Shown here piece after piece: positions 6,888-14,450 of a stretch of DNA of 16,486 nt. The notes under the pieces were generated by a model, which saw only the letters and a list, made by a program, of their open reading frames with translations, made no database searches and had not been told where the DNA came from. The first letter of the stretch is position 1, and every line of letters starts with the position of its first letter. The position numbers and the translations under genes are program-made. This DNA is from Blastocatellia bacterium (GTDB taxonomy: Bacteria; Acidobacteriota; Blastocatellia; Chloracidobacteriales; JADJPF01). The stretch lies in NCBI GenBank assembly GCA_016789295.1, contig JAEUQL010000013.1:1-16486 (forward strand). Reading direction: 5' to 3'.

Positions 6888-6916
6888 TTGAGTTATGACT
6901 TTGGCAGTGATAAAAA
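6888..6916 (+). promoter_or_regulatory. Candidate promoter for the glycosyltransferase gene
   Basis: TTGAGT (6888-6893) and TAAAAA (6911-6916) are separated by 17 nt, each matching four of six sigma-70 consensus positions, about 75 nt before the start codon. It is the best plus-strand candidate in the short divergent spacer 6852-6991. Matches are modest, so this is tentative. Confidence 0.35.
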
Positions 6917-6991
6917 AGGCTGAAAAGTTTTCACAACAATGAGGCATCTTGGTAAGATTTCGCAGAAGTGTCGAGTTTGGAGGTAAAGAAG

Positions 6992-8122
6992 ATGTTCAAC
7001 AAAGTTCTGGTTCTTTCAGCATCGGCTGGTGCTGGTCATATACGTGCTGCTCAAGCTTTGGAAAAAGCGTTCATCGAGATGGGTGCTACCAAAGAGATTA
7101 AACATATAGACACGCTTGAGTATACAAACAAGCTTTTTCGTAACCTCTATTCAAAAGCTTATATTGACTTAGTAAATGCTGCTCCAGAGCTGCTTGGTTG
7201 GCTCTATGACCATTTAGACAAGCCTTGGAAGAACGAACGTCGCCGACTTGCTATTGATAAACTCAACACCAGACCGTTTGTCAAAATGCTTCAAGACTAC
7301 CAACCAGACTTTGTAATCTCTACCCACTTTCTACCAGCCGAAATAATCTCTTGGCTTAAAGCAAAAGAGCGATTACAAACTTCACAAGCAATAGTTGTTA
7401 CCGATATCGATATTCATGCAATGTGGCTCTGTCATCATTACGAGCACTACTTTGTAGCAATAGAAGAAACTAAAATGCATATGCAAAAGTTAGGTATTCC
7501 AGAAGACAAGATTTCTGTAACAGGTATCCCAATAGATCCAGTCTTTGCAAAAGTAGAAGACAAATTTCAAGCACGCCAGCAGCTAGGTCTCAGACAAGAC
7601 ATTACTACAATACTTATTTCCGCAGGTGGTTTTGGTGTAGGGCCAATAGAGCATCTGATAAGCTCACTGCTTCAATTACAGCGCGAAACACAAATAGTTG
7701 CTATTTGTGGAAAAAGTCAAGAGTTAAAGCAGAAGATAGACCAGATTGCCAAGCAGTTGCCATCAGAACATAAAGTAGTACTCAAAGTAGTAGGTTTTAC
7801 AAAGGAAATGGATCGTTATATGTCTGCTTCAGACATACTTGTAGGAAAGCCTGGAGGACTGACTACTTCTGAAGCATTGGCTAAAGGGCTTGTTCTGGTA
7901 ATAGTTAACCCTATTCCTGGACAAGAAGAGCGTAATTCTGATCACTATCTTGAAGAAGGTGTAGCAATAAGGTGTAATAACCTGCCTACTCTTGCATATA
8001 AGATTGATAAACTTCTTGATGACGCAACAAGATTTAATACAATGAAAGAAAACGTTAGGAAATTTGCACGTCCAAAAGCTGCTTATGATATAGTTTCGAA
8101 ATTACTAGAACTGAAAAAATAG
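6992..8122 (+). CDS. GT28-family diacylglycerol glycosyltransferase (MGDG synthase / processive glucosyltransferase type)
   Basis: A 376-residue GT-B glycosyltransferase of the MGDG-synthase / UgtP group (CAZy GT28), which transfers galactose or glucose from a UDP-sugar to diacylglycerol on the cytoplasmic membrane face. The N-terminal domain opens with VLVLSASAGAGHIRAAQAL, the lipid-acceptor loop with its conserved GxGH, and includes VTDIDIHAMW. The C-terminal nucleotide-sugar domain has ILISAGGFGVG, then GKPGGLTTSEALAKG and NPIPGQEERN. I prefer the ATG at 6992 because GGAGG (6979-6983) lies 8 nt upstream; a GTG at 6968 would place that site inside the gene. It stands alone on its strand and its stop abuts the convergent WD40-like gene. 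Whether the sugar is glucose or galactose, and whether one or several are added, cannot be told. Confidence 0.9.
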   Translation: MFNKVLVLSASAGAGHIRAAQALEKAFIEMGATKEIKHIDTLEYTNKLFRNLYSKAYIDLVNAAPELLGWLYDHLDKPWKNERRRLAIDKLNTRPFVKMLQDYQPDFVISTHFLPAEIISWLKAKERLQTSQAIVVTDIDIHAMWLCHHYEHYFVAIEETKMHMQKLGIPEDKISVTGIPIDPVFAKVEDKFQARQQLGLRQDITTILISAGGFGVGPIEHLISSLLQLQRETQIVAICGKSQELKQKIDQIAKQLPSEHKVVLKVVGFTKEMDRYMSASDILVGKPGGLTTSEALAKGLVLVIVNPIPGQEERNSDHYLEEGVAIRCNNLPTLAYKIDKLLDDATRFNTMKENVRKFARPKAAYDIVSKLLELKK

Positions 8123-9145
8123 CTATAAGTTTCTTATCTTGATCTTGCCATTATCACTGCCAAGTGCAACCTTTTTGCCATCAGGAGAGAGAGCCATTGA
8201 AGTCAAGATAAAGCTTTCTTGAAGTAGTTTGACAGTCTTAGATTTTAGGTCTTTGATGGCTAGTGTTGCACCAGAATCAGCAAACTGTGCTCCTGAGATC
8301 AGTAGAGAAGAGTTGTTTGAAAAGGCTAAGCCTTTGCCACAAGGGTAGTCTTTTATAAACTCCTGTTCTTTCCAATCTTCAGTTCCTATGATGGAAAGTG
8401 CAAATGTAGCTTCTGGTTGAACTACAATACCTGCAAAAACAAGAAGAGAGTTGTCAGGTGAAAATTTAAGATTGAGAATATTTTTCATTTTGGATGAGCT
8501 GTAGAGTTCTTGTTTGTCAGCTATTTTGATAACAGACACTTTGCCACCATTAGCCTGACCTGACCCAACTCCAATTGCAAGCAAAGAGCTATCTTTAGAA
8601 AAGCTTATTGCAGAAATTGCAGATCCAAAATCTGCAAACTGTTGATTAATAGACTTGATGTTATTGATATCTTTTATATCAAACAATTTCACTTTTCCGT
8701 TAAACAAACCAACGCTTAATAGATTCTCATCACTAGAAAGTGCAATAGTACTGATCGGGTTCTCTTTCTCTGTATATTCACTCAACTTCTGTCCTGTGCT
8801 TAGACTCCAAAAAGAGACGGTGGAAGCAGTTCTTCTTCGAGGATCATTTACAGCAACAGTCAAAAATTTTCCAGAATGGGCAAAAGCTATCTCTTTTACA
8901 TTACCGTCTTGTTCTAATTCATATAGCAATTTTGCACTGTCCCAAATTTTAACAATAGTTGAACCAGCAGCAGCAAGCATCTTTGCATCAGAAGAATAAT
9001 CAATAGAGCTTATACGAGCTTTATCTATTCTGAGCTGATTGTCTATTGATTCAGTATGGACTGCAGTACTACTACAGTCCAACATATTGCTGTTTTGTGC
9101 AAAAGAGAGTGTAAAGATGAGTAGATAGCAAGCTATTTTTACCAA
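8123..9145 (-). CDS. Secreted WD40-like beta-propeller protein
   Basis: A 340-residue protein with a short N-terminal signal sequence (VKIACYLLIFTLSFA) followed by successive propeller blades. Repeats of the form 'S-x-D-x-x-x-L-A-x-x-G...V-K-I-W/F-D' recur about every 40 residues: SSDAKMLAAAGS...VKIWD, AHSGKFLTVAV...VSFWS, SSDENLLSVGL...VKLFD, SKDSSLLAIGVG...VSVIK, SPDNSLLVFAG, SNNSSLLISGA, SPDGKKVALGSDNGKIKI. That is about seven blades, one full propeller and no catalytic domain. Such proteins act as interaction scaffolds; a periplasmic or surface role is inferred from the signal. The TTG start has GGAG 8 nt upstream, located inside the end of the preceding gene, and the intergenic gap is 3 nt, so it is co-expressed with the duplicated-domain protein. 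Its partner is unknown. Confidence 0.85.
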   Translation of the reverse strand: MVKIACYLLIFTLSFAQNSNMLDCSSTAVHTESIDNQLRIDKARISSIDYSSDAKMLAAAGSTIVKIWDSAKLLYELEQDGNVKEIAFAHSGKFLTVAVNDPRRRTASTVSFWSLSTGQKLSEYTEKENPISTIALSSDENLLSVGLFNGKVKLFDIKDINNIKSINQQFADFGSAISAISFSKDSSLLAIGVGSGQANGGKVSVIKIADKQELYSSSKMKNILNLKFSPDNSLLVFAGIVVQPEATFALSIIGTEDWKEQEFIKDYPCGKGLAFSNNSSLLISGAQFADSGATLAIKDLKSKTVKLLQESFILTSMALSPDGKKVALGSDNGKIKIRNL

Positions 9146-9148
9146 CTT

Positions 9149-10333
9149 CTATTCTCCAAGGCTTTGGGTAAATTTTTCTGCTTCCTTCGGTTTTGATATG
9201 TCATAGATATCACTAGATACACTTATATTCTGGTCATTGACAAGAATATTGTTAATCTTGTAAGGGTCTGTTTTGCCAGGAATAAGAAATTCTCCAGTGT
9301 GTCCAATTACACTTCCTATCTTTGCAAAACCTCCACCTTTCTTCTTTATGTTAAATTGGTCGATGTCTGCATCTACTCTCGTACCATCTTTGCTGAAAGA
9401 TGTTTGACCACCAGCCTCTGCTACCTCATTCTCTTTCCAACTGTCTGGAAACTCACTTCCATGTCCAGGAGCTTTAGAAAAACGTGTATCTGATGCAATA
9501 ATCGTCTTCAATTTTGGATCGACAACAGCATGGAATCGATCTTGATCGACGAAATCAACACTTTTAATGTATGAAAGAGCTGTCTTTTTACTACCTTCCA
9601 CATTAAATGTATAAACAGCAGAGTCAAGCTTTGCAGAGATGTTGAGAAAACCTAGAAGGGCTTTAGGGTTTTTATCTGCCAGATGGTCAAATAGTGCTTT
9701 GCCACTTAGCACTTGCTTTTCTCCATTAACCTCAACTGTTAACTTAGAGTTCTCTAAAACCCTTTTTTCATCAGCTTTTAATCTATTGTAGTCAAAGACA
9801 GTAGCTCTGTTTAGTCCATCATCAAAGGCTATACGCTGATTGTTAGTAGTTCTAGCGGTTATCGTATCTTTCCCGAAATTCGTGATAGTCTCTATAGATT
9901 GGAGAGCAGTTCTGGTTTTTCCATTTTCTTTAAGAGTGAATTTTTCAGAGTCGAGTGTGTTTGTAAGCTTTATAAAGTTTTCTAGTGCTTTTTTGTCTGT
10001 CTGTTTCAAATGATCAAAAAGCTGCTTGCCAGTAACTACCTTCTTTTCTGTTCCGTTAACTACAACTAGCTGGGAGTTTTCCAGAATGCGTTTTTGATCT
10101 GCGCTAAGGTTTTCATAGTTGAGCTTGTCTGCAACTGGAGCAGCAGCCAACATACTATTTAAGTTTGCTGACATGTAACTACTTTGCAAAGAATCAAACA
10201 TAACAGAGCTATTCTGGGGTTCTGTAGTGTTTTCTGCAGAGGATAGCATTTCGTTAGTAGTGGAGGCTTCCGGCTCTGTAATAGAGTTTTCAAAGTCTAT
10301 CACACTGGGCTTAAATCCATCTATTTTGAGCAT
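9149..10333 (-). CDS. Unrecognised protein with a tandem internal duplication
   Basis: I do not recognise this 394-residue protein. It has no signal peptide or membrane helix. After a Ser/Thr/Glu/Asn-rich low-complexity N terminus (1-65) come two copies of a roughly 105-residue unit: copy 1 at 71-175 (ADQKRILENSQL, GKQLFDHL) and copy 2 at 180-282 (ADEKRVLENSKL, GKALFDHL), constant offset 109 residues and about 35 identities in the first 80 aligned positions by hand. A unique C-terminal domain follows (285-394) with HGSEFPDSWKENEV, KKKGGGFAKIG and IGHTGEFLIPGKTDP. The HG.EFP.SW string faintly recalls bacterial EndoU-type nuclease domains but the catalytic set is not evident. Start: ATG with AGGAG 6 nt upstream, plus a candidate promoter. 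It heads the operon with the propeller gene. Confidence 0.85.
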   Translation of the reverse strand: MLKIDGFKPSVIDFENSITEPEASTTNEMLSSAENTTEPQNSSVMFDSLQSSYMSANLNSMLAAAPVADKLNYENLSADQKRILENSQLVVVNGTEKKVVTGKQLFDHLKQTDKKALENFIKLTNTLDSEKFTLKENGKTRTALQSIETITNFGKDTITARTTNNQRIAFDDGLNRATVFDYNRLKADEKRVLENSKLTVEVNGEKQVLSGKALFDHLADKNPKALLGFLNISAKLDSAVYTFNVEGSKKTALSYIKSVDFVDQDRFHAVVDPKLKTIIASDTRFSKAPGHGSEFPDSWKENEVAEAGGQTSFSKDGTRVDADIDQFNIKKKGGGFAKIGSVIGHTGEFLIPGKTDPYKINNILVNDQNISVSSDIYDISKPKEAEKFTQSLGE

Positions 10334-10371
10334 TTCTAACTCCTGTTTATTCTACACACATAGTTTATGAG

Positions 10372-10399
10372 TTTATATTAAGTGGTATTACAAAGTAAA
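10372..10399 (-). promoter_or_regulatory. Candidate sigma-70 promoter for the duplicated-domain/WD40 operon
   Basis: On the minus strand TTTACT (10399-10394) and TATAAA (10377-10372) are spaced by 16 nt and match four and five of six consensus positions. The -10 lies 39 nt upstream of the ATG at 10333, which has its own AGGAG site, giving a short leader of about 30 nt. This is the only gene start served by this 176-bp spacer. Confidence 0.5.
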
Positions 10400-10465
10400 A
10401 AATTACCGAAAATTAGGGTACTACTTGCCATTTTCTTGCGAAAGTAGTTTGCTGGAGGAGGTTGT

Positions 10466-10501
10466 TACTACTGAAAGATTATGAAAGTTCTTTCAGTAGT
10501 A
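10466..10501 (-). terminator. 13-bp hairpin just after the M1-like gene
   Basis: A perfect 13-bp inverted repeat (10466-10478 with 10489-10501, arms TACTACTGAAAGA / TCTTTCAGTAGTA) with a 10-nt loop starts 9 nt beyond the stop of the minus-strand M1-like gene. On that strand the sequence after it is ACAACCTCC rather than a T-run, so it is not a textbook intrinsic terminator; it may stop transcription with Rho or protect the 3' end. Confidence 0.55.
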
Positions 10502-10509
10502 GAGTTTAG

Positions 10510-12798
10510 CTATTGAATGTTGAAAAGCTGCAGATCGGCAAGTAACCATCCATTCTGACTACGTCTTAGCACCATCAGACCATTTCCTTGCTGTTCGCGC
10601 TTGTCTATGCCAACAACATTTATTAGTACATCAACGGAAACTCTGTCAGCAGTAAGATTTTCAACTCGCAGAATTTGGGTAGACCAGTTGTCAGGTTTGT
10701 TTGCAACTATGCCACGAACAAACTTGTTCAGATTAGGTCGTATTACTACTTGCTCAAGTGCTGGATAAGTTCCTTCTTTGATAGCTCTATCAAGTTGACC
10801 AATAAAGTTTTTGACCGAGTCATCACCTGTAGAGAGCTTTGATGTTGCTCGTTCTGCTTCTATCAGTTTCTGTCTCGCAATAATTACGTCTTTGCTAGCT
10901 GAAACTGCTCGACGAAAATAATCAACAGAATCGCTTTGACCAGTCGAAAGAGATGCTTCTCCAAGTGTGAAGTTGAGCCAAGTAATAGAGTAGAGCGGTA
11001 AGGGGCCAAGCTTTTTGATCTCTTCTATCTCTTTTTTAGCCTCAGGAAGACGATTGTTTCCAGCTAAAGTTCTAACGTAAAGTGTTCTCAAGACTGCATT
11101 TGCTGGTTCTTTTGCAAGAGCTTCTTTCAATTTTGTTTCAGCCTCTGAGAACTCCTTTTTGTTGAAGTGAACGTTTGCATCTCTAAAGAGAGTAAAAGTA
11201 GATGAAAGTTGTGGACGTGTATCATTGTCGTAGTTAGTTTGTGGGTAAAATTTGTCAGGATCTACTTCGACAGAGTTTATTTTATTAGAGGTCTTGAAAA
11301 GAACTTCTGCACGACCTTGTGAAGGTAACAGAACGAGTTCATTCAGCTTTTCACCCTTTTCTGTCACTGCAAGTACAGGAACTAAAGTATCTCCTGTTCC
11401 CAAATTTCTGAGTGCACATTTCCATCCACTTTCTGTCTGTGCAGGAACACCAATAATGAAATCTGGTTCAGAGATCTTGTCAAACCATTGGTCAAAGAAA
11501 GAGTCAAGAGTTTTGTCGGCAGTTATAAAAAGCTTCTTTAGATCTTCATATCTGATCTGCTTATTTGGGTTGTTAAAGAGCTGTTTGATAGTTGCAAGTA
11601 GTTTATCTCGACCCAGACGAATTTCGATAATACGGAACATCAAAGGCCCTTTATTGAACATACTTGTTGTGTATTGATTGTCTAGAGTAGATATGAAGAC
11701 TAAAGGTTCATCATTTCTTGAAGCAGCAAGAGGAGCATAAGCTCTGGCGCGACGAGCAAAAAACTCTCTTCCTGCCATCTCGCCATAAACCTTTTCAAAA
11801 TAGATACCAGCAAAATAGGCTGGAAGTGCATCTTGCAAGACGTTCCATCCACGACCACGTGGCAGAAGCTCGCCGCCTATCTTTGTGCGCAGTAGTGAGC
11901 GAGCCAAAAATTCTATAGTCTCCAGATCTAAAGCATCGCGTCGAAAGAAGTCTTCGCTAAGTAGTAAGGTGGTTCCACTTGCATATGAGCCTACACGAGA
12001 AGATGCTATAACTCTGATCTTTTCTGGTGGTGAAATTGCTAGAAACTGTTTGTAAAAATCTAGTATCTTATTTGCTTCTGCTGCTAAAGCTTCGGCTTGA
12101 CCTTTTGCTGTAGCTGGAATGCCTTTGGGTATGACAAATTCAAAAGTTGTTGAGCCTTTGACTTCAAAAGGCTCTTCAAAATTTCCTGCTATCAACAGTG
12201 GTTGGCAGAGCTGTGTCTGGTCGAAACTTTCAGAAGAACGACGGTTACCATCTGAAAACACTTTCTCATTTTCTGAAGAGTTAACAGTCAATGAAAATGG
12301 TGCATAGTCAGGCCCATAAGGTAGATAAGGAGTATGAACAATTGGAACCCAAAAACTGTCAGGAAGAAGCACTGTGTCTCCTGGAGCGATTGAGGTTATA
12401 GCTGTACTCTCTTTTACTTCCAAAGAGTAGTTAATAGTTATCGAAGCAGAACCGGATGGAGGAACAGCTTTTGGAAAGTCTATGCTTATGGTTGAAAGTT
12501 CTGGTAGTCGTTCATCATCTTTCTGTTTGATAGTTGCTTCAGTTGAATCAACCTGTATAGACTGCACTTTTGCACGTTTGTTTACTCTTAAAGTAACAAA
12601 CTGGCCACTACGTCCTTGTGTAGTTACATTTTTGAGTGCAAGTTTTGCTTGAATCTGTGCTGTGTTGGCCGAAGGTTTGAGTTGAACAGCAACATCATAA
12701 CGCTGTATATCAAAATCTTGAGCCAAAACAGTTAAGTAGCTAGTAGAAAGTATAATAAAAAGCAAAAAAAGCCTGAAGACCATAAAAGTTTTTCCCAT
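10510..12798 (-). CDS. Secreted M1-peptidase-like protein lacking the zinc motif, with TPR-like C-terminal region
   Basis: A 762-residue exported protein. Residues 1-27 are a signal peptide (MVFRLFLLFIILSTSYLTVLAQ; ATG at 6 is an alternative start). Residues 28-215 form a beta-sandwich like the M1 aminopeptidase N-terminal domain (FDIQRYDVAVQLKP..., a typical M1 opening). Residues 220-450 follow the M1 catalytic fold (ILDFYKQFLAISPPEKIRVIA, then WNVLQDALPAYFAGIYFEKVYG, KGPLMFRIIEIRLG and FFDQWFD). Yet the HExxH position reads IEFLAR (295-300), and the expected downstream WxxEG glutamate is not there, so zinc binding and catalysis are almost certainly lost. Residues 535-640 are TPR-like helices (AEAETKLKEALAKEP type) and 675-762 look like an NTF2-like tail. 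The start overlaps the kdsA stop by one base (TAATG), implying translational coupling. A binding or chaperone role outside the cytoplasm is inferred. Confidence 0.85.
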   Translation of the reverse strand: MGKTFMVFRLFLLFIILSTSYLTVLAQDFDIQRYDVAVQLKPSANTAQIQAKLALKNVTTQGRSGQFVTLRVNKRAKVQSIQVDSTEATIKQKDDERLPELSTISIDFPKAVPPSGSASITINYSLEVKESTAITSIAPGDTVLLPDSFWVPIVHTPYLPYGPDYAPFSLTVNSSENEKVFSDGNRRSSESFDQTQLCQPLLIAGNFEEPFEVKGSTTFEFVIPKGIPATAKGQAEALAAEANKILDFYKQFLAISPPEKIRVIASSRVGSYASGTTLLLSEDFFRRDALDLETIEFLARSLLRTKIGGELLPRGRGWNVLQDALPAYFAGIYFEKVYGEMAGREFFARRARAYAPLAASRNDEPLVFISTLDNQYTTSMFNKGPLMFRIIEIRLGRDKLLATIKQLFNNPNKQIRYEDLKKLFITADKTLDSFFDQWFDKISEPDFIIGVPAQTESGWKCALRNLGTGDTLVPVLAVTEKGEKLNELVLLPSQGRAEVLFKTSNKINSVEVDPDKFYPQTNYDNDTRPQLSSTFTLFRDANVHFNKKEFSEAETKLKEALAKEPANAVLRTLYVRTLAGNNRLPEAKKEIEEIKKLGPLPLYSITWLNFTLGEASLSTGQSDSVDYFRRAVSASKDVIIARQKLIEAERATSKLSTGDDSVKNFIGQLDRAIKEGTYPALEQVVIRPNLNKFVRGIVANKPDNWSTQILRVENLTADRVSVDVLINVVGIDKREQQGNGLMVLRRSQNGWLLADLQLFNIQ

Positions 12799-13628
12799 TA
12801 GTAAATTTCTTCTTTTACGAGGTCGTCTATCTTTTTCAGTGTAGTAAGTAGAGGTTTCAATCTTTTCAATGGAAGTGCATTAGGACCGTCACTCAATGCA
12901 ACAGAAGGGTTGTCGTGCACTTCCATAAAAACCCCGTCAACGCCACACGCCACACCAGCTCTTGCAAGGTTTTCTATAAACTGAGAATCACCTCCAGTAA
13001 CGGTTCCCAAACCGCCTGGACGCTGTAGAGAATGGGTAACATCAAAGACAACTGGATGGCCAAATTCTCTCATTATAGGAAAAGATCGCATATCTACTAC
13101 AAGATTGTTATAACCAAAACTTGCTCCTCTTTCTGTCAAAATTATATTTTGACAGCCTACAGACTCAAGTTTTTTTACAACATTTTGCATATCCCATGGA
13201 GCCAAAAACTGCCCTTTTTTGACATTAACTACAGATCCGGTTCTTCCTGCAGCGACAACCAGATCTGTTTGACGGCAGAGGAAAGCGGGGATTTGGAGTA
13301 TATCGACAAACTCTGCAGCCATTTCGGCTTGCTCTATATCGTGTATGTCTGTCAAAACTGGAAGGTCAAACTCTCTTCTGATCTGGTCGAGTATACGAAG
13401 CCCTTCCTCTACGCCAATACCACGAAATGAGTTGATAGAAGTTCTATTGGCTTTATCAAAAGATGCCTTAAAGATATAAGCAATATCGACTTGTTGGGCT
13501 ATCTGCTTTATCTCTCTAGCCATCATTGTTGCATGCTGTTCACTTTCAATAACACAAGGACCTGCAATAAGAAAAAGGTTTTTCCCTTTGATTATTTTTT
13601 CAACTCTTTCTTGTCTTGATAGAAGCAT
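12798..13628 (-). CDS. kdsA: 3-deoxy-8-phosphooctulonate (KDO-8-P) synthase
   Basis: A 276-residue KDO-8-phosphate synthase, the cytoplasmic enzyme that condenses PEP with D-arabinose 5-phosphate on the way to the KDO of lipid A/LPS. Landmarks: IAGPCVIES near the N terminus, KASFDKANR, FRGIG, LTDIH, IPAFLCRQTDL, NVKKGQFLAPWD, LTERG.SFGYNNLVVDMR, VFDVTHS and FMEVHDNP. The Cys of AGPC (C25) together with H199, E236 and D247 reproduces the metal site of the Aquifex-type class II enzyme, so this is probably the metal-dependent form; E. coli has Asn at that position. I use the ATG at 13628; a TTG one codon earlier is nearly as good (AGG 6-9 nt upstream). The stop TAA overlaps the ATG of the M1-like gene by one base. 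It is transcribed divergently from nuoC. Confidence 0.97.
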   Translation of the reverse strand: MLLSRQERVEKIIKGKNLFLIAGPCVIESEQHATMMAREIKQIAQQVDIAYIFKASFDKANRTSINSFRGIGVEEGLRILDQIRREFDLPVLTDIHDIEQAEMAAEFVDILQIPAFLCRQTDLVVAAGRTGSVVNVKKGQFLAPWDMQNVVKKLESVGCQNIILTERGASFGYNNLVVDMRSFPIMREFGHPVVFDVTHSLQRPGGLGTVTGGDSQFIENLARAGVACGVDGVFMEVHDNPSVALSDGPNALPLKRLKPLLTTLKKIDDLVKEEIY

Positions 13629-13664
13629 CAATTTTTACCTGGAAACTCGATTTTGAAAGGTTGG

Positions 13665-13718
13665 ATGATAGCACAAGCAGTGTGCAAATTGACAAAAGTT
13701 AAGTTATTGTGTTAGAAA
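13665..13718. promoter_or_regulatory. Overlapping divergent promoter candidates for kdsA and the nuo operon
   Basis: TTGACAA at 13689-13695 reads as a perfect -35 (TTGACA) toward nuoC and as TTGTCA toward kdsA. On the plus strand a -10 candidate TAGAAA (13713-13718) follows with an 18-nt spacer; on the minus strand TATCAT (13670-13665) follows with a 19-nt spacer. The shared -35 would make the two directions compete. Both -10 spacings are at the long end, so this is a moderate inference. The wider spacer is 13629-13781. Confidence 0.4.
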
Positions 13719-13781
13719 GTAGTTCTGGTTTTTTGTCACCTTTTAATTTTTAATCCAACCAAGACTTTTCACAGAAATACG

Positions 13782-14450
13782 ATGGCAGACGAAGAGAAGA
13801 ATCCGCAAGAGAAAGCTCCGGCAGAAAAAGCTACAGAAACGAAGCCTGCAGCAGAGAAACCAAAGGCAGAACAGAAGGTTGTAGCCCCAAGAAAGGCTGC
13901 TGTTTCGGCTGCAATCAGCGAAATATCAGGAGACTCACTGATCGACTCTGTGAAGGAGCGTTTCGGCAGCGCAGTAGTTGAAGCTATAGAACTTTGCCAG
14001 CAGCAGATTGTACGTGTGACCAAAGATCGTGTCTACGAGCTACTTGGTTATTTGCGGCACAGTTCTACCCCAAAGTTTAATATGCTGACAGATCTTACAT
14101 CTGTGCACCTTGCTGAGAAGAGGTCTTTTGAGATCATATATCAGCTTTATGCACTAAAACAGTCTCGTAGACTGCGTATCAAAACAGAGGTTTCTGAAGA
14201 CGAATCTATACATTCGGTTGTGAGCCTCTGGTCTACAGCCGACTGGCTTGAGCGCGAAGTCTACGACCTTTTTGGAGTTAGGTTTATAGATCATCCTGAC
14301 TTACGTCGTATTCTACTTCCTGCAGGTTGGGTTGGACATCCACTTCGCAAAGAATATCCTCTCGAATATCAAGATAATGACTGGGTAAAAGAAAATCTTA
14401 AGATTAGAGAATTGGCTGAAGATGCAGATTACACAGGTAAGTTTGAATGA
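13782..14450 (+). CDS. nuoC: NADH-quinone oxidoreductase subunit C (complex I, 30-kDa subunit)
   Basis: A 222-residue NuoC, part of the peripheral arm of complex I next to NuoB, NuoD and NuoI. The family signature is clear: DWLEREVYDLFGVRFIDHPDLRRILLP (155-180), then GHPLRKEYPLEY. Residues 1-45 are a low-complexity Lys/Glu/Ala/Pro extension absent from minimal NuoC, followed by the usual fold (IDSVKERFGSAVVEA, FNMLTDLTSVH). The common VDY after the LTD strand is replaced by VHL. The ATG at 13782 has only a weak purine stretch upstream. nuoA and nuoB, usual upstream partners, are absent: the next gene on that side is divergent kdsA. Its stop overlaps the nuoD start (ATGA). The product is certain; the functional value of the extension is not. 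Confidence 0.96.
   Translation: MADEEKNPQEKAPAEKATETKPAAEKPKAEQKVVAPRKAAVSAAISEISGDSLIDSVKERFGSAVVEAIELCQQQIVRVTKDRVYELLGYLRHSSTPKFNMLTDLTSVHLAEKRSFEIIYQLYALKQSRRLRIKTEVSEDESIHSVVSLWSTADWLEREVYDLFGVRFIDHPDLRRILLPAGWVGHPLRKEYPLEYQDNDWVKENLKIRELAEDADYTGKFE

Noticed and set aside
11252..11677. 141-residue plus-strand frame opposite the M1-like gene
   Set aside because: Shadow of a well-supported gene; low-complexity Ser-rich product without family features.
10510..12798. Active M1 aminopeptidase
   Set aside because: The zinc ligands and the GAMEN-like exopeptidase motif are not present; only the fold and neighbouring motifs remain.
13769..14023. 84-residue minus-strand frame opposite the start of nuoC
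   Set aside because: Its Ala/Ser/Phe-rich composition is the mirror of the Lys/Glu/Ala-rich nuoC extension; no start signal of its own.
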